DNA of 64,000 bases from Fibrivirga algicola (lineage in GTDB: Bacteria > Bacteroidota > Bacteroidia > Cytophagales > Spirosomataceae): assembly GCF_011742925.1 (NCBI RefSeq), contig NZ_WAEL01000005.1:186001-250000 (forward strand), in the 5' to 3' direction. Below, one piece after another: positions 49,268 to 58,375 of this stretch; the stretch's first letter is position 1; every line of letters starts with the position of its first letter. Made by a program: the position numbers and the translations under genes. Under the pieces are notes generated by a model. That model was not told the DNA's origin and ran no database searches. It saw only the letters and a list, made by a program, of their open reading frames with translations.

Positions 49268-51643
49268 CTAAAATTTCACGCGTACACCGGCGAGTACGTT
49301 TCGGGTAGCTTGCGGGTAATAATAGTTGTACGAATCGAGGCGGCCTTCGCTGATGTATCCGTAGGTGTAGCCGTTTGAGACGTATCGTTCACTGAACAGG
49401 TTATTGACGAGCAGCGTGAACACGATCTCTTTCGCAAACGTCGGTTTAAGCGTATAAATAAACCGCAGGTCATTCACGAAATAGGCGTTGATTTTACGGC
49501 TGTCGCTGCTCGTGTTATCCAGAAACTGCTGACCCACATATTTTGATAACAAACCGATCTCCAGTCCTTTGGCGGCTGTCAGCAGTAGTTGTGAACCGGC
49601 AATAACGTTGGGCGAAAAGGCAATATCGGTTTGCGAAAACTGGCGCGACTCCTGACCTGCGTCTGAGTCGAAAAACTGTGTATAGTTTCGAATCTTATTT
49701 TGGCTAACCGTTGCGTTCACGTTCCAACGCAATGTCTTTGTCAGCAGTGTAGTAGCCTCAGCCTCAATACCGGCGCGGTAGCTGCTGGGTACGTTGATCC
49801 GGTTAAAGGCACCCACATCGTTGATGGCTCCGTTGAGCACCAACTGATTGCGATAATTCATGAAATAGCCATTCAGGCTTAAGGCCACGCGGTCGGTACG
49901 GGTTTTTACGCCGGCTTCCCAGTCATACAGCGTTTCAGCTAGCGGTCGGCTGCCGGGTGTCGACTGCGTATAGTCGTCGCGGTTAGGTTCTTTATTACCT
50001 ACGCCAAACGACGCATAGGCCGACGTGCGGTCGTTGACGGTGTAGGTAACGCCCGCTTTTGGATTAAAGAAAGTTAGCGATGCTTCCTGTTGCACATTCC
50101 GCAATTGGCTGTTGAAACCAAGAAACGAGTAGTTGACCGAACGTACCTGCAAATCCAGGAAGGCGTTCAGCTTCGAAGTAAATTGGTAAAAAGCCTTGGC
50201 GTACACGTTAACGTCAGTCTTGGTAGCATCGTCTTCGTAATACCGGTAGGGCGTGGTGGGCACAAACTGACCCGAAATGACCTCGCCGAAATGCTTACCC
50301 TGATACTTGTTCAGGCCGCCACCGATGTTGGCCGTAAGCCGATTTTTAGTGTCATAATCAAACGAGAACACAGTGCCGTAAAAGTCATTATCGAGCCAAC
50401 GCCGACGTACCAGATTTGAACGGCTGATCGTTGAATCGCGGATCACAACGTTGGGTAATCCGTACCGGCTCAGGCGGTCATTCTCTTTAAATTCTTCGTA
50501 ATACCCCCGCCCTTTGGTGTAAAATAGCGATACGTTGGCTCGCCAGTTACGGCTCAGCTCTGTTGACGTAATTAACTGATACTGATCCTGCTGGTAATTA
50601 TCGGTCTGGTTGGGGTACGTAAACTCATTATAGGTCCGGTTGGTGGCCAGCAGTTCCTCGGGTACGCCGTTCCAGGCCTGGTATGTCTTCTCCTGACCTG
50701 AGAAGACGTTCAGCCGCATAAAGCTTTTCTGATTGTAATAGCCGCCCGACAGATAAAACGATTTAAGGTCCGACGACGCCCGGTCGATGTAGCCGTCCGA
50801 CGCGATCTTCGACAGCCGTGCATCCACCACAAAATGCCCCGACATCAAACCCGTTCCCGCCTGAACCGTAGCCCGGCGCGTGTTGAATGACCCGCCCGAC
50901 AGGTTCACTTCGGCGTACGGATCTTTCTGGAGCGAATTGGTCTGCACGTTCACGCTGGCCCCAAACGCACCCGCCCCATTGGTCGACGTACCCACGCCCC
51001 GCTGAATCTGCACGCTGTTCACCGACGACGCAAAATCGGGCATATTCACCCAGTACGTCCCCTGCGACTCGGCGTCGTTGTACGGAATACCGTTGAGTGT
51101 CACATTTACCCGGGTGGCGTCGGAGCCACGAATACGGATACCCGTGTAACCTACTCCTGCGCCCGCATCGGAGGTAGTTACCACCGAAGGCGTGAAGTTG
51201 AGTAACAGCGGTAAATCCTGTCCCAGGTTGAGCTTGGTCAGGTCGCGCTTTGTTACGTCTGTATAGGCAATAGCCGATTTCTCACTAGCTCGCGTAGCCA
51301 GCACAACGACCTCATCCATAACTACTTCACTCTGCCGCAACTGGATAGAGAGTGGCTCGCTGGTTGGCAGGGTAACAGCCTGTTCGATCGCATTGTAGCC
51401 AACGAGCGAAGCACGTACCTGATACGTACCTGGCCGGAGATTGGTAAGCCGGAACGTACCCGAGGCATCAGTGTTGGTGCCTTTAAGCGATCCGTCGATA
51501 GTGATAGCGGCACCCGGAAGTGGGCTACCGTCGGCCTCCCGAACAGTGCCGGAGAGGATAAGAGATTGTGCCCAAACGGGCAATTGGAATACGCACCACA
51601 ACAGTAGTGTGGCAGCAAAACGATAGGTCGTTGCGTTGGTCAT
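49268..51643 (-). CDS. TonB-dependent receptor (iron/siderophore type)
   Basis: The protein has 791 residues from ATG 51643 (MTNATTYRFAATLLLWCVFQ), with a signal peptide ending VWA and a likely N-terminal Gln (QSLILSG). A carboxypeptidase-like domain (GTVREADGSPLPGAAITIDG) precedes the plug (IRIRGSDATRVNVTLNGIPY, QIQRGVGTSTNGAGAFGASV) and a barrel ending TRNVLAGVRVKF. Plug wording and lack of a SusD partner place it with iron-complex receptors such as FecA/FhuE, but the ligand is not shown. The ORF could be extended to 51778, but those 45 residues are encoded by an inverted repeat. Confidence 0.92.
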   Translation of the reverse strand: MTNATTYRFAATLLLWCVFQLPVWAQSLILSGTVREADGSPLPGAAITIDGSLKGTNTDASGTFRLTNLRPGTYQVRASLVGYNAIEQAVTLPTSEPLSIQLRQSEVVMDEVVVLATRASEKSAIAYTDVTKRDLTKLNLGQDLPLLLNFTPSVVTTSDAGAGVGYTGIRIRGSDATRVNVTLNGIPYNDAESQGTYWVNMPDFASSVNSVQIQRGVGTSTNGAGAFGASVNVQTNSLQKDPYAEVNLSGGSFNTRRATVQAGTGLMSGHFVVDARLSKIASDGYIDRASSDLKSFYLSGGYYNQKSFMRLNVFSGQEKTYQAWNGVPEELLATNRTYNEFTYPNQTDNYQQDQYQLITSTELSRNWRANVSLFYTKGRGYYEEFKENDRLSRYGLPNVVIRDSTISRSNLVRRRWLDNDFYGTVFSFDYDTKNRLTANIGGGLNKYQGKHFGEVISGQFVPTTPYRYYEDDATKTDVNVYAKAFYQFTSKLNAFLDLQVRSVNYSFLGFNSQLRNVQQEASLTFFNPKAGVTYTVNDRTSAYASFGVGNKEPNRDDYTQSTPGSRPLAETLYDWEAGVKTRTDRVALSLNGYFMNYRNQLVLNGAINDVGAFNRINVPSSYRAGIEAEATTLLTKTLRWNVNATVSQNKIRNYTQFFDSDAGQESRQFSQTDIAFSPNVIAGSQLLLTAAKGLEIGLLSKYVGQQFLDNTSSDSRKINAYFVNDLRFIYTLKPTFAKEIVFTLLVNNLFSERYVSNGYTYGYISEGRLDSYNYYYPQATRNVLAGVRVKF

Positions 51644-51702
51644 CGAGACACAAACGGTTAACGATAAGGCGTAGGGGCCAAGCCTATCTTGAGTGAAAAA
51701 TG

Positions 51703-51794
51703 GTTTGTAGTTTGATGTTTGTAGTTGCTTCGCCTGAGGCGGGGAGTCACTCTTTAGCAGCGCAACCACAAACCTCAAACCATAAACTACAAAC
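51703..51794. repeat. Inverted repeat upstream of the TonB receptor (TTTGATG family)
   Basis: GTTTGTAGTTTGATGTTTGT on the left (51703-51728) pairs with a right arm ending AAACTACAAAC (51762-51794) that carries an extra 7 bp. A small GCCTGAGGC hairpin sits in the loop. It lies 60 bp upstream of the receptor ATG. Confidence 0.7.
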
Positions 51795-51903
51795 TCGTTT
51801 ACATTCCCTGCTGCGGCATTACCCGTGTACAGGTTCTATGGGTATAATCTCAGCCCGTTGTTATAAGGCACCCCTGAAAGATTAATGAGGCAAAGTTAAT
51901 GCG

Positions 51904-51978
51904 AAAATGAGTTCAAAGTGCCAGTTCCCGAGTTCAAAGCGACTTTGAACTCGGGAACTGGCACTTTGAACTCATTTT
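51904..51978. terminator. Perfect long hairpin after the PfkB kinase gene
   Basis: Perfect 36 bp arms (51904-51939, 51943-51978) with a 3 nt loop. The right arm touches the stop codon of the kinase gene (51979). On the minus strand the stem is followed by TTTT, so it can terminate the kinase transcript. The arms contain GAGTTCAAAG twice. Confidence 0.85.
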
Positions 51979-52899
51979 TTACATCTCTACGCTGAACGCC
52001 GACAGTTTCACGAACTGATCAACGCGGTCTTGAATCTCCTCAGGCGAGAGGTTCAGGATGCGCTCGGCCCCGAATTTCTCGACGCAGAACGACGCCATGG
52101 CTGATCCATAAATGACGGCCCGCTTCATGTTATCGAACGAAATGTCGTCGGTTTTGGCAAGGTAGCCGATGAAGCCGCCTGCGAAGGTGTCGCCTGCACC
52201 GGTTGGGTCGAATACCGACTCCAATGGCAGGGCAGGAGCGGCAAAAATGCGGTCTTCCTGAAACAGCAGCGCACCATGTTCGCCTTTCTTGATGATTACC
52301 GTTTTAGGACCCATGCCCATGATGGTACGGGCAGCACGCACGAGCGAATAGTCGTTGGTGAGTTGACGGGCCTCTTCGTCGTTCAATACCAGCACGTCAA
52401 CGTCCTGCAACAGGGTTTTCAGGTCGGCATTCGCAATCTCGATCCAGAGGTTCATCGTGTCGAGCACAATCAGCTTGGGGCGGTTGGCCATGCGCTTGAT
52501 CACCAGGTGCTGAATGGCTGGTGCCGTATTGCCCAGCATCAGGTACGTGCAACCCTGGTATGACTCAGGAATGACGGGGTCGAAATTTTCCATCACGTTG
52601 AGCTGCACATCGACCGTGTCGCGCGAGTTCATGTCGTTATGGTACTTACCCGACCAGAAAAACGTTTTCTCGCCTTTACGAATCTCCAGCCCGTCCACGT
52701 TCACGCCATGACTCACCAGCGTGTCGATCATGGTTTGCGGAAAATCGTCGCCCACAACGGCAACCAAGTTATTTTCGTTGGTGAAGTACGACGCCGACAG
52801 GGTAATATAGGTGGCGGCACCGCCGATGATTTTGTCGGTCTTGCCGAAGGGGGTTTCCAGGGCGTCGAACGCGACCGAACCCACGGTGAGTAAACTCAT
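51979..52899 (-). CDS. PfkB-family sugar/nucleoside kinase
   Basis: The protein has 306 residues from ATG 52899 (MSLLTVGSVAFDALETPFG). PfkB signature 1 region is GGAATYITLSASYF with LVAVVGDDFP; signature 2 is DPTGAGDTFAGGFIGYL, whose GAGD anion hole includes the catalytic Asp. The protein resembles the Bacteroidota sugar/adenosine kinase group, but the phosphorylated substrate cannot be told. It lies between a GNAT-like gene and the TonB receptor gene, all on the minus strand, with its own hairpin terminator, so it may be a single-gene transcript. An upstream in-frame start at 52929 would add only ten residues. Confidence 0.9.
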   Translation of the reverse strand: MSLLTVGSVAFDALETPFGKTDKIIGGAATYITLSASYFTNENNLVAVVGDDFPQTMIDTLVSHGVNVDGLEIRKGEKTFFWSGKYHNDMNSRDTVDVQLNVMENFDPVIPESYQGCTYLMLGNTAPAIQHLVIKRMANRPKLIVLDTMNLWIEIANADLKTLLQDVDVLVLNDEEARQLTNDYSLVRAARTIMGMGPKTVIIKKGEHGALLFQEDRIFAAPALPLESVFDPTGAGDTFAGGFIGYLAKTDDISFDNMKRAVIYGSAMASFCVEKFGAERILNLSPEEIQDRVDQFVKLSAFSVEM

Positions 52900-53010
52900 G
52901 CTGTTTCTAGTGTCAATTGATGCCCGCAAAGGTAAGCGTGAGCGGGTTATGTAAGGTGAAGGCTACGTGTGATCAGTCTTGTTGCCCGTGTGGCTTTTGC
53001 TCTTTGCTTT

Positions 53011-53045
53011 ACGCCTGTCGGAGACGCTTAATCGAAGAGACAGGC
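53011..53045. terminator. Possible hairpin after the GNAT-like gene
   Basis: CGCCTGTC (53011-53018) and GACAGGCG (53038-53045) form an 8 bp stem with a 19 nt loop, 33 bp after the end of the minus-strand gene at 53078. On the minus strand it is followed by AAAGC, not by T, so termination is doubtful. Confidence 0.4.
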
Positions 53046-53077
53046 GAGAGCAATATAGTATAGGGCACCCCCCCTCA

Positions 53078-54283
53078 CTAAATCACTTTATGCCGTTTGA
53101 ACTCCTTTTCGCGGTCGAAGAGGAAGCGGTAGGTGATGTGGCGTTTGACGACTTTGCCCCCGAGCATTTTTGAGAAACGGATCATGCGCACGTTGAAATC
53201 GCCGATCCAGTTTAATTCCAGTTGGCTGAACTGGTGCTTCTTGCCGCCCCAGGCTTCGCGCGTCGGGTAGGCAATGGCAATGGCTGATTCAATGCCTTTC
53301 CCCTGGAAATCAGGTACCACGCCGAAAATGACGCCGAAGGCCTTGTTCGTTGGCTTGAACAGTTTGTGGTACAAAAATGTCAGCTTGCCGCGCAAATCCA
53401 TCTTGCCGTTCACGTGCTTGAAGTACTGGTTTAGCTCGGGCAGCATGATGAAAAAAGCTACCGGTTGCCGCTCGGGTCCACTGCCGTGATAGCCGAACCA
53501 GACCAGATTTTCTTCCATCACCGGCTTCATTTTCTGCATCAGCACCAGCGCCTTCTCGGTGGTCATATCGGGCGTACCCAAAATTTTAGCCCAGGCTTTG
53601 GTGTAGATCTCGGCGAAATCGGCGGCGTATTGGGGCAGTTTATTTTTCTGAATATGCTCGAAGGTGTATTCTGGGTTATCCAGAATTGCCTTTGCCCGAT
53701 CAAATACCTTCTGTTGCATGCCGTTCGCAATCAGCTCATCATAGGCAATGGGCAGGTAGAACGTATGCTGCTGGAAATAATCCTTAAACCCGTAATTCTC
53801 GAAAAACGGCACGTAATATGGCTTCGTGTAGGGCATGCCGTAGTTCGGTTCTTTGTCATAACCTTCGACAAGGAGGCCCCACCACCGGTCGCGATCGCCG
53901 AAATTAATTGGACCGTCCATGGCTTCCATGCCCCGTGCGGCCAGCCATTCGCGGCAGGTGTCGAGCAGTTTGAACGCAGCCGTTTGGTTGTCGATACACT
54001 CGAAAAAGCCCATTCCGCCCGTTGGTTGATCTTTTTCAGCCTTCAGCGTCTTCTGATTGATAAAAACCGCTACCCGTCCGATGGTCTCGCCCGCCTCGTT
54101 TTTCAAAACCCAACGCGTGCATTCGCCATCGTCGAACAATTTGTTGCGCTTTGGGTCGAACACGCTTTCCAGATCATCATCGAGTGGACGAATCCAGCAG
54201 GGGTCGTTTTTGTAGAGGCGGACCGGCAACTGGAGGAATTCGGTACGGAGGGCGGCGTTCTGGCCTACTTCGAGTAATTGCAT
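53078..54283 (-). CDS. GNAT-like acyltransferase of unknown substrate
   Basis: The 401-residue protein looks like two acyl-CoA N-acyltransferase halves. The first has DDDLESVFDPKRNKLF and RWVLKNEAGETIGRVAVFIN, a typical GNAT strand pair. The middle contains GPINFGDRDRWWGLLVEGYD and EPNYGMPYTKPYYVPFFENY, seen in a conserved Bacteroidota family. The second half has FGVIFGVVPDFQGKGIESAI, a pattern close to the acetyl-CoA-binding Q/RxxGxG loop. Known relatives are annotated only as N-acetyltransferases. Its start is 17 bp downstream, in the direction of transcription, of a CACAGAG-type inverted repeat shared with divergent cysS. Confidence 0.78.
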   Translation of the reverse strand: MQLLEVGQNAALRTEFLQLPVRLYKNDPCWIRPLDDDLESVFDPKRNKLFDDGECTRWVLKNEAGETIGRVAVFINQKTLKAEKDQPTGGMGFFECIDNQTAAFKLLDTCREWLAARGMEAMDGPINFGDRDRWWGLLVEGYDKEPNYGMPYTKPYYVPFFENYGFKDYFQQHTFYLPIAYDELIANGMQQKVFDRAKAILDNPEYTFEHIQKNKLPQYAADFAEIYTKAWAKILGTPDMTTEKALVLMQKMKPVMEENLVWFGYHGSGPERQPVAFFIMLPELNQYFKHVNGKMDLRGKLTFLYHKLFKPTNKAFGVIFGVVPDFQGKGIESAIAIAYPTREAWGGKKHQFSQLELNWIGDFNVRMIRFSKMLGGKVVKRHITYRFLFDREKEFKRHKVI

Positions 54284-54299
54284 GCTGTAAAAATAAGCG

Positions 54300-54379
54300 T
54301 AAACACAGAGCCACAGAGGGCATAGAGGAAATTGTGTACTGCATATCCGCTCTCTCTGTTCTCCGTGACTCTGTGTTTA
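54300..54379. repeat. Inverted repeat between divergent GNAT-like and cysS genes (CACAGAG family)
   Basis: TAAACACAGAGCCACAGAGG at the left and a right arm ending GTGACTCTGTGTTTA pair imperfectly over about 28 bp. The words match the repeat after ilvC (10884-11013). Here it lies between divergent starts, so it is not a terminator for either gene. Confidence 0.75.
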
Positions 54380-54422
54380 ATGACCCTCTTCGTAACTTCG
54401 TACCCTATTTACCGAATACAGC

Positions 54423-55913
54423 ATGCAACCGCTCTCGCTCTATAATACGCTTTCCCGCCAGAAAGAATCGTTCGAACCCATCAGCGCGCCCAATGTGGGT
54501 CTCTACGTCTGTGGACCAACGGTCTATAATTACGTTCACCTCGGCAACCTGCGTACCTTCCTGACTTTCGATAATCTGTTTCGGTACCTGACGTTCATTG
54601 GCTATAAGGTTAGGTACGTTCGGAACATCACCGACGTGGGTCACCTCGTTGGCGATGGCGACGAAGGCGAAGACAAGATCGGACGGATGGCCAAGCTGGA
54701 GCAGATCGAGCCGATGGAGATCGTGCAGCGTTACACCAACGATTTCCACGATGTATTGCTTCAGTTCAACATGCGTCCGCCGAGTATCGAGCCAACAGCA
54801 ACCGGGCACATGATCGAGCAGATCGAAGCCGTGAAACTGCTGATCGACAAAGGATTGGCTTATGAATCGAACGGGTCGGTGTATTTCGATATCGAGCAGT
54901 ACAACAAGAACGGCGGCGACTACGGTAAACTGTCGGGCCGTATTCTGGACGACCTGCTCAACGAAACCCGCGAGCTTGACGGGCAGAGCGAAAAGCGGAA
55001 CCCGCTGGATTTTGCGCTCTGGAAAAATGCCTCGCCCGAACACCTCATGCGCTGGCCATCACCCTGGGGCATTGGTTTTCCGGGTTGGCACCTTGAGTGT
55101 ACCTGCATGAGTACCAAATATTTAGGCACGCAATTCGATATTCACGGCGGTGGTATGGACCTGAAATTCCCGCACCACGAATGCGAAATTGCGCAGGGAA
55201 ATGGCCTGAACGACCGCGCCCCGGTTCGGTACTGGATGCACTCGAACATGCTGACGGTCAATGGCCAGAAGATGAGCAAATCGCTGGGTAATTCGTTCCT
55301 GCCGTCGCAGCTCTTCGCCGGTGATCACCCGCTGCTCGACCAGGCCTATTCGCCCATGACGGTCCGGTTCTTTATGTTGCAGTCGCACTACCGCAGCACG
55401 CTCGATTTCTCGAACGACGCCCTAAAAGCGGCTCAGAAAGGCTACAAACGGCTTGTGAATGGCTACCGGCTTATCAAGTCGATGACGTACCTGGCCGACG
55501 AAGGGGTGGAGGTAGATCTAAAACAGGGCGAAGAAATTGCCAAATACAAGCAGGCCCTTTTCGACGCTATGAACGATGACCTGAACACGGCCGTAACGAT
55601 TGGTCATTTGTTCAGCCTGCTGAAAAAAGTGAACCAGCTCGACACGCGGCAGGTGTCGATGGGGCAACTAGGCGAAGAAGCGTTCAATCAGTTGAAAACG
55701 ACATTCATCCAATTCTTCGAAGAGGTGCTAGGTTTACAGGAAGAAATAACGCGCGACCAGTCGGCTATGGTCGGTGGCATGCTCGATCTTTATCGTGAAT
55801 ACAAAACGCAACGCCTTTACGACAAAGTAGATCAAGTACGTACCTACTTCAAATCGCAGGGCCTCGTCATCCGCGACATGAAACACCGTATCGACTGGGC
55901 ATACGAGGAGTAA
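54423..55913 (+). CDS. cysS: Cysteine-tRNA ligase
   Basis: CysRS charges tRNA-Cys. The 496-residue class I synthetase has the zinc Cys30 in [23 protein letters not shown] as the HIGH motif (39-42), a later zinc segment [19 protein letters not shown], and KMSKS at 283-287. The C-terminal helical domain is intact, ending with [11 protein letters not shown]. Length is normal (about 490-500). It is monocistronic, with a CACAGAG inverted repeat upstream and a perfect hairpin 33 bp downstream. Confidence 0.97.
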   Translation: MQPLSLYNTLSRQKESFEPISAPNVGLYVCGPTVYNYVHLGNLRTFLTFDNLFRYLTFIGYKVRYVRNITDVGHLVGDGDEGEDKIGRMAKLEQIEPMEIVQRYTNDFHDVLLQFNMRPPSIEPTATGHMIEQIEAVKLLIDKGLAYESNGSVYFDIEQYNKNGGDYGKLSGRILDDLLNETRELDGQSEKRNPLDFALWKNASPEHLMRWPSPWGIGFPGWHLECTCMSTKYLGTQFDIHGGGMDLKFPHHECEIAQGNGLNDRAPVRYWMHSNMLTVNGQKMSKSLGNSFLPSQLFAGDHPLLDQAYSPMTVRFFMLQSHYRSTLDFSNDALKAAQKGYKRLVNGYRLIKSMTYLADEGVEVDLKQGEEIAKYKQALFDAMNDDLNTAVTIGHLFSLLKKVNQLDTRQVSMGQLGEEAFNQLKTTFIQFFEEVLGLQEEITRDQSAMVGGMLDLYREYKTQRLYDKVDQVRTYFKSQGLVIRDMKHRIDWAYEE

Positions 55914-55945
55914 TGAAGTAGATCCGTAAATCCTGACGCTGATCT

Positions 55946-55983
55946 ATTGCAGACGTCTAGTCGAAGGAGTAGACGTCTGCAAT
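55946..55983. terminator. Hairpin after cysS
   Basis: A perfect 14 bp stem (ATTGCAGACGTCTA at 55946-55959, complement at 55970-55983) with a 10 nt loop lies 32 bp after the cysS stop. No T-run follows, so it could be a terminator with a weak tail or only a processing structure. Confidence 0.6.
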
Positions 55984-56020
55984 ACATACAAGCGCAAAAC
56001 TGCATAGCGCTTACATTGCC

Positions 56021-57226
56021 TTGTCCAAACGTACCTTGACTCAAGCACGTACTGAAACCCTGAGCAACGCCCACTTACTGGTTATCGTGCTGGCGCAGTT
56101 TGCCGGCACGTCGTTGTGGTTTGCGGGGAACGCCATTCTACCTAATCTACAACCGTTGCTGGGTACAACAGCGCTGAGTGGCTGGATCACTTCGGCGGTT
56201 CAACTGGGCTTCATTGCAGGTACGTTGGTCTACACCCTGTATCGAATCCCGGACACGTACCCAGCCCCGCGTGTTTTTTTGGTGTCGGTAATTGCAGCGG
56301 CGGTGTTCAACCTGCTTATTCTGCTATTGCCACTCCGGTCGGGATGGGTGCTACTGAGTCGGTTTGGAACGGGCTTCTTTCTGGCGGGCGTTTATCCCGT
56401 CGGTATGAAAATCGCGGCCGACTGGTTTAAACCGGTGCTTGGACGGGCTATGGGCTTTCTGGTTGGTGCGCTGGTACTAGGCACCGCCCTACCACACCTG
56501 ATACGCGGTGTGGGCCAATCGTTACCGTATGAAACTGTGTTGCTTACCGTAAGCGCCTTGGCCGGAGCAGGTGGTGTGTTGCTGTTCTGGGCAATTCCGG
56601 CAGCGCCAGTGGTGCGTCGGTCGGGTACGTTTAGTCTGTCTGTTTTCCCGATGCTGTTTCGCCCCGGTCCATTGCGGGCAGGCATTATAGGTTATTTTGG
56701 GCATATGTGGGAGCTCTATGCACTCTGGGCTTTTCTGCCCGCCTTGCTTACCATTTATAGCCAGCTGCATCCGACGTTTTTCTTCAACAAATCTATCTGG
56801 GCGTTTTGGGGAATTGCTGCTGGTTTTTTGGGTTGTGCTGGTGGAGGGTTACTGGCACTTCGTTTTGGGAGCCGCCGGGTTGCCACTGCCAACCTGGCAA
56901 TTTCTGGCCTATGTACCGCGTTGATTCCGCTGATGGTGTTCGTATCGCCGGTACTATTTATGGGCTTCCTGTTAATTTATGGCATCACCCTTGCCGGTGA
57001 CTCGCCGCAGTTAACGACCATCGTCTCAACCAACGTACCTGACAGTATCCGCGGCAGTTTGTTAACGCTCGTAACCTGCATTGGCTTCTCTATCACAATC
57101 ATTTCTATTCAGGCACTAGCGTGGTTATTGCCGTATACGGGTGGCTCCGTGTGGGCGTTTTGGCTACTGGCACCTGGCCCGGTGTTGGGCCTTTGGGGGC
57201 TGCTAAACAAGCGAACCACTGCCTAG
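56021..57226 (+). CDS. Major facilitator superfamily transporter
   Basis: The 401-residue protein has 12 likely spans, starting LLVIVLAQFAGTSLWFAGNA and ending FWLLAPGPVLGLWGLL. The loop between spans 2 and 3 has a weak MFS motif A. Wording such as GTSLWFAGNAILPNL and GDSPQLTTIVSTNVPDSIRGS marks a group close to CynX/NimT-type and other uncharacterised MFS carriers. No ATG exists before the first span, so TTG at 56021 is taken as start. The substrate is unknown. It is flanked by the cysS hairpin and the M28 enzyme gene, each with its own spacing. Confidence 0.85.
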   Translation: MSKRTLTQARTETLSNAHLLVIVLAQFAGTSLWFAGNAILPNLQPLLGTTALSGWITSAVQLGFIAGTLVYTLYRIPDTYPAPRVFLVSVIAAAVFNLLILLLPLRSGWVLLSRFGTGFFLAGVYPVGMKIAADWFKPVLGRAMGFLVGALVLGTALPHLIRGVGQSLPYETVLLTVSALAGAGGVLLFWAIPAAPVVRRSGTFSLSVFPMLFRPGPLRAGIIGYFGHMWELYALWAFLPALLTIYSQLHPTFFFNKSIWAFWGIAAGFLGCAGGGLLALRFGSRRVATANLAISGLCTALIPLMVFVSPVLFMGFLLIYGITLAGDSPQLTTIVSTNVPDSIRGSLLTLVTCIGFSITIISIQALAWLLPYTGGSVWAFWLLAPGPVLGLWGLLNKRTTA

Positions 57227-57295
57227 TTGTTTTATAAAGCCATCTGTTTTGTAACACGATCGCCAGTTCTCACTCGTCGAACCACACAGAAGGCG

Positions 57296-57303
57296 TACTT
57301 TTG
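57296..57303 (+). promoter_or_regulatory. Possible -7 box of the M28 enzyme gene
   Basis: TACTTTTG matches TAnnTTTG and lies 47 bp before the ATG. No TTTG is found at the expected 19-21 bp upstream, so support is weak. Confidence 0.35.
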
Positions 57304-57350
57304 AGCGTTCTGATAACAAACTGATCCTGTTGGTTTGATAACTTTTACTC

Positions 57351-58370
57351 ATGAAAAAAACCTTCCTGGCCCTTATGGCCTGTGCGCTGGTTACTGCAGC
57401 CTGCGACGATAAAAAAAGTAGTTCGTCGGAAACGACTCAGACCCAGACAAAAATGGCGGCTGCCCCAACTTTCTCTGGTGATTCGGCGTATGTATTTGTT
57501 GAAAAGCAACTTGCTATCGGGCCACGCGTGCCGAATACGCCTGCTCACGTGCGGGGTGGTGACTACATCGTAGCTACGCTTAAGTCGTATGGCGTAGAAG
57601 TTATTGAACAGCCGTTTTCCGTTAAAGGGTGGGATGGTATCACGGTCAATGGGCGTAACATCATCGGTGTGATCAACCCAAAAGCTGAGAAGCGACTTAT
57701 ATTCTCCTCACATTGGGACTCGCGCCGTTTTTCGGATCAGGACAGTCTGGAAGTAAATCATAAAAAACCGGTGCCTGCGGCTAACGATGGCGCAAGTGGC
57801 GTAGCCGTTTTGCTTGAAATGGCCAGAGTCATTCAGCAGGCTAAAGACAAACCTACTGTAGGTGTCGACCTCATTTTCTTCGATGCTGAAGATTGGGGAA
57901 ATGGCGAGAAGGCCGTAGGTGACAAAGAGGCAGGCCATCCCGACATAGATTATGTTGGTTTCTGCCTTGGCTCGCGTTACTGGGCCAAAAATCCGCACAA
58001 ACCGGGCTATACTGCTTATTATGGCGTGTTGCTTGATATGGTTGGAGCAAAAGGCGCCACGTTCCTCAAAGAGGGGTATTCCATGCAATTTGCTCCTAGT
58101 GTGGCGCAGACAATCTGGAGCACCGCTAGTCAACTGGGTTACAGCCAGTATTTCGTTGATAAAAACGGCGGGCCAATCACAGATGATCATCTAGCCCCCA
58201 ACACCATTGCTAAAATTCCGATGATCGACATTATTCACCTGAATGCCATGAGTGGTGGGTTTTTCCCTGACTGGCATACGGCCGAAGACGACATGCGGAA
58301 CATTGACTCAAACACGCTTAAGGCGGTAGGGCAAACGCTGGTTCAGGCAGTATACAACGAAAAGCCGTAA
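57351..58370 (+). CDS. M28-family zinc enzyme, glutaminyl cyclase-like lipoprotein
   Basis: The 339-residue protein has a lipoprotein signal ending VTAAC (Cys18). The M28 core shows FSSHWDSRR (His121), AANDGASGVAVLLEMA (Asp146), IFFDAEDWG (Glu180-Asp181), GVLLDMVGAKG (Asp229) and PDWHTAEDD (His309). SHWDSR, FDAED, FCLGSRYWA and the late WHT segment are the wording of bacterial type II glutaminyl cyclases such as that of Porphyromonas, as I remember it, more than of aminopeptidases. Such enzymes turn N-terminal Gln of exported proteins into pyroglutamate. Several exported proteins in this window would expose an N-terminal Gln. An aminopeptidase role is the alternative. The next gene starts 5 bp downstream. 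Confidence 0.82.
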   Translation: MKKTFLALMACALVTAACDDKKSSSSETTQTQTKMAAAPTFSGDSAYVFVEKQLAIGPRVPNTPAHVRGGDYIVATLKSYGVEVIEQPFSVKGWDGITVNGRNIIGVINPKAEKRLIFSSHWDSRRFSDQDSLEVNHKKPVPAANDGASGVAVLLEMARVIQQAKDKPTVGVDLIFFDAEDWGNGEKAVGDKEAGHPDIDYVGFCLGSRYWAKNPHKPGYTAYYGVLLDMVGAKGATFLKEGYSMQFAPSVAQTIWSTASQLGYSQYFVDKNGGPITDDHLAPNTIAKIPMIDIIHLNAMSGGFFPDWHTAEDDMRNIDSNTLKAVGQTLVQAVYNEKP

Positions 58371-58375
58371 TCGGT

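Noticed and set aside
51644-51778. N-terminal extension of the TonB receptor at 49268
   Set aside because: It would place 45 partly repeat-encoded residues before a clear signal peptide.
53465-54277. 270-codon open frame opposite the GNAT-like gene
   Set aside because: Shadow frame; the minus-strand product has conserved motifs and this one has none.
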